DNA from: JAUVZF01 sp964539385
GTDB lineage: Bacteria > Planctomycetota > Phycisphaerae > FEN-1346
Length of the DNA stretch: 5,378 nt
Reading direction: 5' to 3'
Assembly (NCBI GenBank): GCA_964539385.1
Contig: CAZIJC010000247.1
Coordinates: forward strand, 1 to 5,378
Shown here: piece by piece, positions 1-5,378 of the stretch
Layout of the letters: each line of letters opens with the position of its first letter
Numbering within the stretch: position 1 is the first letter of the stretch
Notes under the pieces: generated by a model
The model's input: the letters and a program-made list of their open reading frames with translations, nothing else
Told to the model about the DNA's origin: nothing
Database searches by the model: none
Program-made: the position numbers and the translations under genes

Positions 1-1953
1 GACCTGGACCAGTGGTTCTTCAGAATTACCGAGTACGCCCAGCGGCTGCTCGACGACCTCGCGGAACTGGGCGACTGGCCCGAAAAGGTCCGCACGATGC
101 AGGCCAACTGGATCGGCCGCAGCGAGGGCGCACGCGTCGATTTCGCCCTCGCCGACGGCACGCCCATGCCGTGTTTCACGACGCGGCCCGACACGCTCTG
201 GGGCGTTACGTTCATGAGTTTGGCGCCGGAGCACCCGCTCATCGCCGACCTCGTTGCCGGCACCGAACGCGAGCAGGAGGTCCTGGCGTTCTGCGACCGC
301 GTGAAGCGCCAGGGTGCGGCCGTCCGCGGCGACGAGACCGTCGAGAAGGAGGGCGTCTTCACGGGGGCCTACGTCGTCAACCCCGTAAACGGCGAGGAAG
401 TGCCCCTCTGGGTCGCCAACTATGCCCTGATGGAGTACGGCACGGGGGCCGTCATGGCCGTACCGGCCCACGACCAGCGGGACTTCGAGTTCGCCAAGAA
501 ATACGGCATCGACATCCGTGTGGTCATTCAGCCGGAAGGCCGGCCGTTGACGGCCGACGCCCTCACGGAGGCCTACGTCGAGGCCGGCGAAATGGTGAAC
601 TCGGGGCCTCTTTCCGGCACGCCCACGCCCGGCGGAATCCCGGACGTGGTCAAATATCTCGAAGAGCATAACATGGGCGCCGGCACGATCAACTACCGGA
701 TCCGCGACTGGCTCATCAGCCGCCAGCGGTACTGGGGGGCGCCGATTCCGGTGGTCCACTGCCCGGCGTGCGGCGTGGTGCCGGTGCCGCTGGAGGAACT
801 GCCGGTCGAACTGCCGCCCGAGAGCCAGGTGGAGTTCCCCCCGCGAGGCGAGAGCCCGCTTGCAAAGGTCTCTTCCTGGGCGGGCACCACGTGCCCGAAG
901 TGCGGGCAGGCGGCCAAGCGCGACACCGACACCATTGCCCAGTGGCTGTGCTCGTGCTGGTATTTTCTGCGGTTCACCGCGACCGACGGCGAGCGGCAGC
1001 CGAACTCCGAGCCGTTCGACCGCGAGAAGGTCGATTACTGGATGCCCGTGGATCAATATATCGGGGGCGTGGAACACGCCGTACTTCACCTGTTATATAC
1101 ACGCTTCATCTGCAAGGTCCTGTACGACGCCGGCCACGTGGGCTTCAATGAGCCGTTCCACGCCCTCTTCACGCAGGGCATGATCTGCAAACAGTCCGAG
1201 ATAACCGGCAAACTGGAGAAGATGTCGAAGTCCAAGGGCAACGTCGTCACCCCCGACGCCGTCATCGACCAGTACGGCGCCGACACGCAGCGGCTGTACA
1301 CGCTCTTCATCGGCCCGCCGCAGCGCGACGCCGAGTGGCAGGATGACGCCATCGTCGGCGCACGGCGGTTCCTCGACCGCGTGTGGCGGCAGACGGCCGA
1401 GTCGCTGGGCACCATCGCCGGCATCGAGCCGTACGCCGGCGACGGCGCCGACCTCGACGGGCCCACCAGGGCCCTGTGGCGCAAGACGCACCAGACCATC
1501 CGCAAGGTGACCGGCGACATCGAGGAGTCGTGGCAGTTCAACACGGCCATCGCGGCGGTGATGGAACTGGCCAACACGCTCTCGGGCGTACCAAAGACGG
1601 CCGAGGCCGCGCCGGCGCTGCGGCTGGCACTCGAGTCCATCGTGCGGCTGCTTCAGCCGTTTGTGCCGCACGTCTCGGAGGAACTGTGGGAGGCCCTGGG
1701 GCACTCACCGTCGGTCCTGTCTGCCGGCTGGCCCGAGTTCGACGAGGCGGCGTGCGCCGAGGAGGAGGTCGAGATCGCCGTCCAGGTCAACGGCCGGTTG
1801 CGTGCCCACATCACGGTGGCCGCCGGCGCCTCCGAGACGGAAGTCCGCGAGGCAGCCCTGGCGCTGGACCGCACGAAAGAGGTCCTCGCAGGGGCCGAGG
1901 TCAAGAAGGTGATCGTCGTCCCGGGCCGGCTCGTCAACATCGTCGCTAAGTAG
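1..1953 (+). CDS. leuS: Leucyl-tRNA synthetase (LeuRS), 5'-truncated by window edge
   Basis: Cytoplasmic class I aminoacyl-tRNA synthetase that charges tRNA-Leu with leucine. The reading frame is open from base 1, and 650 residues are visible. The N-terminal ~200 residues, including the HIGH motif, lie outside the window. The fragment opens with QWFFRITEYAQRLLDD, then NWIGRSEG leads into the CP1 editing domain. There the Thr-rich TTRPDT (visible residues 60-65) and GTGAVMAVPAHDQRD are seen; its Asp at visible residue 158 matches the Asp that binds the amino group of mischarged leucine analogues. NYRIRDWLISRQRYWG returns to the catalytic core. Two CPxCG pairs (bases 760-774 and 892-906) can form a four-Cys zinc site. 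The KMSKS loop is at 1219-1233. A helical anticodon-binding domain and the C-terminal domain with VQVNGRLR follow, ending in TAG. All visible motifs are intact, so the enzyme should charge and edit. Confidence 0.97.
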   Translation, partial: DLDQWFFRITEYAQRLLDDLAELGDWPEKVRTMQANWIGRSEGARVDFALADGTPMPCFTTRPDTLWGVTFMSLAPEHPLIADLVAGTEREQEVLAFCDRVKRQGAAVRGDETVEKEGVFTGAYVVNPVNGEEVPLWVANYALMEYGTGAVMAVPAHDQRDFEFAKKYGIDIRVVIQPEGRPLTADALTEAYVEAGEMVNSGPLSGTPTPGGIPDVVKYLEEHNMGAGTINYRIRDWLISRQRYWGAPIPVVHCPACGVVPVPLEELPVELPPESQVEFPPRGESPLAKVSSWAGTTCPKCGQAAKRDTDTIAQWLCSCWYFLRFTATDGERQPNSEPFDREKVDYWMPVDQYIGGVEHAVLHLLYTRFICKVLYDAGHVGFNEPFHALFTQGMICKQSEITGKLEKMSKSKGNVVTPDAVIDQYGADTQRLYTLFIGPPQRDAEWQDDAIVGARRFLDRVWRQTAESLGTIAGIEPYAGDGADLDGPTRALWRKTHQTIRKVTGDIEESWQFNTAIAAVMELANTLSGVPKTAEAAPALRLALESIVRLLQPFVPHVSEELWEALGHSPSVLSAGWPEFDEAACAEEEVEIAVQVNGRLRAHITVAAGASETEVREAALALDRTKEVLAGAEVKKVIVVPGRLVNIVAK

Positions 1954-1971
1954 TTGTTACACAAGCACTTA

Positions 1972-1991
1972 GCGGGCCACGCCCCGCCCGC
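1972..1991 (+). terminator. Weak GC hairpin after leuS, possible terminator
   Basis: GCGGGC (1972-1977) is complementary to GCCCGC (1986-1991) with an 8-base loop, 18 bases past the leuS stop. There is no run of T after it, so it is not a canonical intrinsic terminator. In a sequence this GC-rich a 6-bp stem can arise by chance. Confidence 0.2.
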
Positions 1992-2013
1992 CTCGCCGAT
2001 GCGAAGGGACGCG

Positions 2014-2054
2014 ACGTCGGCCTTCGAGCCGGGAGCGGAAGCTCCCGGTGACGT
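2014..2054 (+). repeat. Strong inverted repeat with GGAA tetraloop between leuS and the acetyltransferase gene
   Basis: CCGGGAGC (2029-2036) and GCTCCCGG (2041-2048) are perfect complements separated by GGAA, a GNRA-type tetraloop. A G-U pair (2028/2049) extends the stem to 9 bp. An outer helix, ACGTC (2014-2018) with GACGT (2050-2054), closes the structure with a 9-base bulge on the 5' side only. No T-run follows. The structure ends 6 bases before the Shine-Dalgarno of the next gene. It could be a dispersed REP-like palindrome, a processing or stability element at the leuS 3' end, or a translational control element. The sequence alone does not decide between these. Confidence 0.65.
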
Positions 2055-2060
2055 TCCCCG

Positions 2061-2066
2061 AGGAGG
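2061..2066 (+). promoter_or_regulatory. Shine-Dalgarno fixing the acetyltransferase start
   Basis: AGGAGG lies 7 bases before ATG 2074. It supports this ATG over the TTG at 2071 (only 4 bases away) and over the upstream TTG at 1954 that directly abuts the leuS stop. CCCC at 2056-2059 could pair with GGGG at 2065-2068 and partly hide the site, but that is a weak 4-bp helix. Confidence 0.75.
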
Positions 2067-2073
2067 GGCCTTG

Positions 2074-2559
2074 ATGGCGGACCACATCCAAGAGGCCGCT
2101 CGCTGCGACGCACCGCTGCTGGTGCGGCTGCTCCACGTGGCGTTCGCCGCCCAGGCCGAGCGGTTCGGCATCACGCCCGACAACTGGCCGCATTACGCCT
2201 CGAACATCACGGCGGACCGGATCGTCGAGAAGATCGACAGCGGCGCCCGCTACTTCGTTCTCCGCGCGTCGGGCGAGCCGATCGGCTGCGTCGGCATGGA
2301 GCCGCGCGAGGTGGACGTCATCCACGTGCGGCACCTGGCCGTGTTGCCGGCGCATCGCGGCAAGGGCCGGGGGGGAGCGCTCGTCGCTCACGTGTTGGCC
2401 GAGGGCCGCCGCCTCGGCGCACGCCGCGTCACACTGGGCCTGCTCGCCGCCGACGCCGACCTCGAAGCGTGGTACCGGCGCCGCGGCTTTGCGGTCACCG
2501 GGAAGAAACCCTTTGAAGGCGCGCCGTTTCCGATTACCCTGATGGCCCGCGACCTGTGA
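2074..2559 (+). CDS. GNAT-family N-acetyltransferase
   Basis: A predicted cytosolic enzyme that transfers acetyl from acetyl-CoA to an amine; the substrate cannot be told from sequence. The protein has 161 residues, a normal length for a single GNAT domain. Residues 86-93 (RHLAVLPA) form strand β4 and lead into the acetyl-CoA pyrophosphate loop R95-G-K-G-R-G100, fitting the Q/R-x-x-G-x-G/A signature. EAWYRRRGF (131-139) is the typical motif B segment, with a Tyr at the usual general-acid position. The frame stays open back to the leuS stop, but the 40 extra residues would be translated from the hairpin region and look non-coding; the strong Shine-Dalgarno supports ATG 2074. It is separated from leuS by 120 bases and converges on the vWA gene with 47 bases between stop codons. 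Its last ~22 codons recur as a decayed copy at 4501-4581. Confidence 0.88.
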   Translation: MADHIQEAARCDAPLLVRLLHVAFAAQAERFGITPDNWPHYASNITADRIVEKIDSGARYFVLRASGEPIGCVGMEPREVDVIHVRHLAVLPAHRGKGRGGALVAHVLAEGRRLGARRVTLGLLAADADLEAWYRRRGFAVTGKKPFEGAPFPITLMARDL

Positions 2560-2570
2560 CCAGGAAAGGC
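2491..2570 (+). repeat. Direct repeat, copy A (3' end of the acetyltransferase gene)
   Basis: Codons 140 to stop of the acetyltransferase plus 11 bases beyond. It aligns without gaps to 4513-4592 (offset 2022), with 68 of 80 bases identical by my hand count. The ten bases CGATTACCCT and the post-stop AGGAAAGGC are unchanged. This copy is part of an intact gene. Confidence 0.85.
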
Positions 2571-2606
2571 GCGGGGGCAGGCGAATCTTCGTGTTCTCTT
2601 GGCCGC

Positions 2607-4391
2607 TCAGTCCGTGCCATCGGCCTTCTCCACATCCTTGGCCTTCTCGGCCTTGAGCTGCCGGGCGGTCTTGACCAGTTCCACCAGTTCGGCGACCGGG
2701 GTTTGCGATTGCATCTGCTTGCGGCACTGCTCGGCAAGGCTGAGCACGTCGTCAAGGTTGCCGTCGCGCGCCCAGTAACTATCGCGCAGGATCTCCGCGA
2801 ACTCGGCCACGCAGGCAGCCAGTTGCGTGGCGCGGAATGCCGCATCGAACGACGGGCTGATGTCATCGACCATGACCTCGCGCGAGACCTCCTGAGCCTC
2901 ATCGGTCTTGGTAGCACCCGGCTGCTTGTACCGGACGCGAACCGTTGCCAGCGTTCCGCTCTTCTGGGGCCAGAGTTTGAGTTCATACAGAGCGGTCACC
3001 GCGTGGCCTGCACCGATCTCGCCGGCGTCGACCTTGTCGTTGCGGAAATCCTCGTCGGCCACATCCCGGTTCTCATAGCCCAGAAGCCGGTAACTCCGCA
3101 CGACCGCGGGGTCGAACTCCACCTGGATCTTCACGTCCTTCGCGATCACCTGGAGCGTCCCCGTGAGCTTTTCGACGAAGACCCGCCGCGCCTCGGAAAA
3201 ACGGTCCACGTACGCGTAGTTCCCGTCGCCCTTATCCGCGAGCTGTTCCATGAGCACGTCGTTGTAGTTGCCCATGCCGAAGCCGACCGTCGAGAGGGTG
3301 ATGCCGCGCCGGGCGTGCTCTTCGATCTGCCTCAGAATCGACTCCGGGCCGGTGTGACCGACGTTGGCGACGCCGTCCGAGCAGAGAACGACCCGGTTGA
3401 CCGCCCCTTGGCGGAATGCCTCGTCGGCCATCTGATAGCCGATCGCCAGGCCTTCCTCGGCGTTGGTCGAGCCCCCCGCCGCCAAACGGTCAATGGCGTC
3501 GAGGATTCCTTGCCGCTGGTCCAGGCCCGTGTGTGGCATGTACTTCTCGCCTTCGGATCCGTAGACGGCAATGCCAACGCGGTCGTCTTCCCTGAGCCGG
3601 TGGAGCAGCGTCCGCAACGATCGTTTTACCAACCCGAGCCGGTCCTCGCGTTCCATCGAACCCGAAATGTCGATCACAAAGGTGAGGACGGCGGGCTTGC
3701 GGTCGGCGACATCGACCTCGCGGCCCTTCAGGCCGACGCAGAGCAGCACCTTGCCGTCGCCAAACTTCGAGGGTGCGGCCGCCAGATGAATGCGAAAGGC
3801 GCCGTCCTGGGGCGGGGGGTAACCGTAATCGAAGTAGTTCAGAAACTCCTCGGTGCGCACGCTATCCTTCTCGGGCAACGCGCCGCGTTCGAGGTACGAG
3901 CGGGCCAGCGTGTACGACCCCGTGTCCACGTCCACCGCGAACGTGGAAAACCGATCTTCGTCCGCGTCGATGAACGGGTTGACGCCGTAATGCTTGAAGA
4001 ACATGGCGTCGAATGCGGCGTCGTTCACCGTATGCGTACCACCATGGGCCGGCGGGAGTGCTGCGGTCACGTCGCCGCACCCAAAGTAAAGGCCGCCGCT
4101 ACCCATGACGATAAGCGGCTGGCAGCTTTGGGACTTACGACGGACTGTGTGCGAGCCGCCGTTTGCCCGGATGGCACCACCTATGCCTATGATCATCTCG
4201 CCGCCAGCGGCAACTTGCCGGCTGGCACCGCTTGAGGCGGGAGACGGCGCCACGCTGGCGTATCCGGTGGATTCCTGCACGGCGACGTGATCCTCTGAGG
4301 TCTGGGTAACACCTACAAACAGCAAGTACCCCAGGCCAAACGCCAGTGCCAAAACGGCAAGAATCACGGGTACCTTCGCTGCGCGTGCCAT
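2607..4391 (-). CDS. Membrane-anchored von Willebrand factor A domain protein, YfbK type
   Basis: A 594-residue protein held in the cytoplasmic membrane by one N-terminal segment (residues 7-27, VPVILAVLALAFGLGYLLFV). Residues 30-120 are a Ser/Ala/Gly-rich linker. Residues 127-210 match the conserved region before the vWA domain in YfbK-like proteins (NPF, STFAVDVDTGSY, VRTEEFLNYF). The vWA domain covers about 233-410 with a complete MIDAS metal site: D241-I-S243-G-S245, T309 in GGSTN, and D339 in CSDG. Residues ~410-590 resemble the YfbK C-terminal domain (formerly DUF3520). vWA MIDAS domains usually bind protein partners through a divalent metal; the partner here is unknown. The start ATG 4391 has AGGGAGG 7 bases upstream. 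An in-frame ATG at 4616 is rejected because the added 75 residues look non-coding and cross the acetyltransferase remnant. It is transcribed divergently from the metallopeptidase gene. Confidence 0.9.
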   Translation of the reverse strand: MARAAKVPVILAVLALAFGLGYLLFVGVTQTSEDHVAVQESTGYASVAPSPASSGASRQVAAGGEMIIGIGGAIRANGGSHTVRRKSQSCQPLIVMGSGGLYFGCGDVTAALPPAHGGTHTVNDAAFDAMFFKHYGVNPFIDADEDRFSTFAVDVDTGSYTLARSYLERGALPEKDSVRTEEFLNYFDYGYPPPQDGAFRIHLAAAPSKFGDGKVLLCVGLKGREVDVADRKPAVLTFVIDISGSMEREDRLGLVKRSLRTLLHRLREDDRVGIAVYGSEGEKYMPHTGLDQRQGILDAIDRLAAGGSTNAEEGLAIGYQMADEAFRQGAVNRVVLCSDGVANVGHTGPESILRQIEEHARRGITLSTVGFGMGNYNDVLMEQLADKGDGNYAYVDRFSEARRVFVEKLTGTLQVIAKDVKIQVEFDPAVVRSYRLLGYENRDVADEDFRNDKVDAGEIGAGHAVTALYELKLWPQKSGTLATVRVRYKQPGATKTDEAQEVSREVMVDDISPSFDAAFRATQLAACVAEFAEILRDSYWARDGNLDDVLSLAEQCRKQMQSQTPVAELVELVKTARQLKAEKAKDVEKADGTD

Positions 4392-4398
4392 AGCGTTG

Positions 4399-4405
4399 CC
4401 TCCCT
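4399..4405 (-). promoter_or_regulatory. Shine-Dalgarno fixing the vWA protein start
   Basis: On the minus strand AGGGAGG ends 7 bases before ATG 4391. It places the start directly before the membrane anchor, and so decides against the longer frame beginning at 4616. Confidence 0.8.
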
Positions 4406-4485
4406 GTGTATCGCAATTGACTTCATAGGAACAGACGTGCTCGCGGGCGCCGAGTTTGGGAGATTCTCTGTTGTTTTGTGCACCC

Positions 4486-4499
4486 GAGGGCCCGCCCTC
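4486..4499. repeat. Short GC palindrome in the divergent intergenic region
   Basis: GAGGGC and GCCCTC are perfect complements with two bases between them. It lies about 95 bases upstream of the vWA start and directly left of the acetyltransferase remnant. It could be an operator-like site, a junction scar or chance. I could not identify convincing -35/-10 elements for either divergent gene in 4392-4641. Confidence 0.3.
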
Positions 4500-4500
4500 A

Positions 4501-4581
4501 GAATGCAGATTCGAGGTCACCGCGAAGAAACGCTTGGACGACGCCCCGTCTCCGATTACCCTGATGTCCTGCGACCTCTGA
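4501..4581 (+). pseudogene. Remnant of the 3' end of a GNAT acetyltransferase gene
   Basis: In the frame ending at TGA 4579-4581 this reads ...FEVTAKKRLDDAPSPITLMSCDL, against ...FAVTGKKPFEGAPFPITLMARDL at the end of the intact gene at 2074-2559. From the Val-Thr region to the stop, 11 codons differ, each by one base. Nine of those changes alter the residue and only two are silent, the pattern of drift without purifying selection. Similarity fades left of about 4501, no start codon or GNAT core is present upstream, and an in-frame TAG lies at 4426. It is therefore a non-functional tail fragment, not a gene. It sits in the upstream region of the vWA gene and may now contribute only spacer or regulatory DNA. 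Confidence 0.82.
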
Positions 4582-4592
4582 CGAGGAAAGGC
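4513..4592 (+). repeat. Direct repeat, copy B (acetyltransferase tail remnant)
   Basis: Partner of the repeat at 2491-2570, same orientation, about 85% identical with no gaps. Similarity continues 11 bases past the stop codon and then stops, so the duplicated segment was DNA and not merely a shared protein motif. Together the copies bracket the entire vWA gene. Confidence 0.85.
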
Positions 4593-4613
4593 GGGTGCCC
4601 CCCGGCACCTCGC
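4591..4613 (+). terminator. Hairpin just after the acetyltransferase remnant
   Basis: GGTGCC (4594-4599) pairs with GGCACC (4604-4609) around a CCCC loop. A further GCG (4591-4593) pairs with CGC (4611-4613) across one bulged T, giving 9 bp. No T-run follows in either direction. It lies in the probable 5' leader of the metallopeptidase gene, 28 bases before its ATG, so it could instead affect that mRNA. Its function is uncertain. Confidence 0.4.
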
Positions 4614-4630
4614 CACGATGAACCAGCCAA

Positions 4631-4635
4631 GGGAG
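4631..4635 (+). promoter_or_regulatory. Shine-Dalgarno of the metallopeptidase gene
   Basis: GGGAG lies 6 bases before ATG 4642. An in-frame TAA (4639-4641) abuts the ATG, so the gene cannot begin further upstream. The same GGGAG lies inside a 7-codon frame, MNQPREP (4618-4641), whose stop touches the ATG. That frame has no good ribosome site of its own and is probably chance. Confidence 0.65.
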
Positions 4636-4641
4636 CCCTAA

Positions 4642-5378
4642 ATGAGAACGCTTCTTGCCGTTACCGCATGCCTCGCCATGGCCGGGCTCGCCGTAGAGGC
4701 GCCGTCCGCCGACGCCGCCAGGCCGAAGGCCGCCGAGGCGAAGCGCGAGAAGCCCGCCAGGCCGACGTTCGAGCCCACCTCCGCCTTCGAGGTCCAGCGA
4801 ATCGAAGGCTGGCCCGTCCTGGTTCACAAGAAGGTGCTGGCGAAGAAGGACCTGTGGGAGCGGACGCTCCGCCAGTTGCGCACCCAGTTCTACAACATCA
4901 CCCGGGTAGTGCCGAAGCGAGCCGTCGAGCACCTCCGCCGGGTCCGCATCTGGGTCGAGGAGAACAAGAGGGTCGCGTGCATGTGCTACCACCCGTCCAG
5001 GGGGTGGCTCCAGGGACACGATTTCAACCCCGAGAAGGCGCGGAGCGTCGAACTCGGGGGCCCCGAGACGTTCTGCAACTGGACGAGGCACCAGCCGTGG
5101 ATGGTCCTGCACGAACTCGCCCACGCCTACCATCACCAGGTCCTCGGCTACGATCATCCCGGCATCCGGGCGGCCTACAAGAAGGCCAAGGAGAGCGGCA
5201 AGTACGAGTCGGTCCTGTATTGCCGGGGCAACACCAAGCGCGCCTACGCCATGAACAACGACCAGGAATACTTCGCGGAACTGACGGAGGCCTGGTTCGG
5301 CACGAACGATTTCCACCCCTTCGTCCGCGCCGAGGTCCTCGTGCACGATCCCGACATGGCCAAGGTCCTCAAAGAGGT
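4642..5378 (+). CDS. Secreted zinc metallopeptidase, anthrax-lethal-factor-like (M34/ATLF type), 3'-truncated by window edge
   Basis: 245 codons are visible and the frame is still open at the right edge. The N-terminus MRTLLAVTACLAMAGLAV resembles a Sec signal peptide, with possible cleavage after A25 (ADA). C10 sits in a VTAC lipobox-like context but is too near the start for a usual lipoprotein. A Lys/Ala/Pro-rich linker follows (26-42). The catalytic helix carries H157-E-L-A-H161, the zinc-binding HExxH with E158 as general base. Downstream, E209-Y-F-A-E213 resembles the EFFAE segment of lethal factor. Y202 to E209 is 7 residues, matching, as I recall, Tyr728 to the zinc ligand Glu735 in that protein, so E209 is the likely third ligand. 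It is probably a periplasmic or exported gluzincin-type peptidase; the substrate is unknown. I see similarity to uncharacterised planctomycete proteins, not to a toxin: no receptor- or translocation-domain sequence is visible. Confidence 0.85.
   Translation, partial: MRTLLAVTACLAMAGLAVEAPSADAARPKAAEAKREKPARPTFEPTSAFEVQRIEGWPVLVHKKVLAKKDLWERTLRQLRTQFYNITRVVPKRAVEHLRRVRIWVEENKRVACMCYHPSRGWLQGHDFNPEKARSVELGGPETFCNWTRHQPWMVLHELAHAYHHQVLGYDHPGIRAAYKKAKESGKYESVLYCRGNTKRAYAMNNDQEYFAELTEAWFGTNDFHPFVRAEVLVHDPDMAKVLKE

Noticed and set aside
12..671. 219-codon open frame on the + strand
   Set aside because: An Arg/Gly-rich out-of-frame reading of leuS, whose own frame shows continuous LeuRS motifs here.
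1954..2073. N-terminal extension of the acetyltransferase from TTG 1954
   Set aside because: The 40 extra residues would come from the hairpin-bearing gap, have no ribosome site of their own, and precede a strong AGGAGG placed 7 bases before ATG 2074.
2560..2606. Bidirectional terminator between the convergent acetyltransferase and vWA genes
   Set aside because: I found no convincing stem-loop with a T-run on either strand in these 47 bases.
1969..2727. 252-codon open frame on the - strand
   Set aside because: It is antisense to the acetyltransferase gene, spans a hairpin and an intergenic gap, and has no recognisable domain.
2556..4235. 559-codon open frame on the + strand
   Set aside because: It is fully antisense to the vWA gene, which has recognisable domains, an intact MIDAS site and a good Shine-Dalgarno. 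Long antisense frames are expected in GC-rich coding DNA, and the translation shows no known domain.
2607..4592. vWA gene as cargo of an active mobile element
   Set aside because: No transposase, integrase, terminal inverted repeats or target-site duplication is visible. The flanking repeats are diverged and derive from a gene tail, so an old duplication is at least as likely.
4392..4616. 75-residue N-terminal extension of the vWA protein from ATG 4616
   Set aside because: It would be read through the antisense of the acetyltransferase remnant and would bury the membrane anchor inside the protein. AGGGAGG before ATG 4391 gives a better start.
4498..5346. 282-codon open frame on the - strand
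   Set aside because: It is antisense to the metallopeptidase gene, whose + frame has a signal peptide, a Shine-Dalgarno and the HELAH/EYFAE zinc motifs. The C-terminal part of the antisense frame resembles another antisense frame at 1969-2727 only because both read the acetyltransferase tail repeats backwards.
4642..5378. Toxin, or component of a defence system
   Set aside because: Only the peptidase zinc site resembles lethal factor. No delivery, immunity or defence partner genes are present in the window.

Overview
The window is 5.4 kb of GC-rich (about two-thirds G+C by eye) bacterial chromosome with four protein genes, two of them cut by the window edges. The combination points to Planctomycetota: high GC, a membrane-anchored YfbK-type von Willebrand A (vWA) protein, and a secreted lethal-factor-like (M34-type) metallopeptidase of a kind I associate with that phylum. 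This placement is from memory and is only moderately secure.

Layout, left to right. Bases 1-1953 (+) are the 3' three-quarters of leuS, leucyl-tRNA synthetase, from just before the editing domain to the stop. A 120-base gap follows, holding a strong hairpin with a GGAA tetraloop and then a clear Shine-Dalgarno. Next is a complete 161-residue GNAT acetyltransferase (2074-2559, +). Convergent to it, 47 bases away, is a 594-residue vWA protein (4391-2607, -) with one N-terminal membrane anchor and an intact metal-binding MIDAS site. A 250-base divergent intergenic region follows, then the start of an exported zinc metallopeptidase (4642 to beyond 5378, +), which runs off the right edge.

The most unexpected thing is in that 250-base gap. 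It carries a decayed copy of the last ~25 codons of the GNAT gene, including the stop codon and about 11 bases after it. The two tails are about 85% identical over 80 ungapped bases and lie exactly 2022 bases apart in the same orientation, so they bracket the vWA gene as direct repeats. Most changes in the second copy alter the amino acid, as expected of a remnant no longer under selection. This suggests a past tandem duplication, or an insertion of the vWA segment at the GNAT 3' end.

I see no sign that the four genes form one pathway. leuS is housekeeping and the other three look like separately transcribed accessory genes. There is no RNA gene, CRISPR array, transposase or integrase, and no evidence for a new defence or biosynthetic system.
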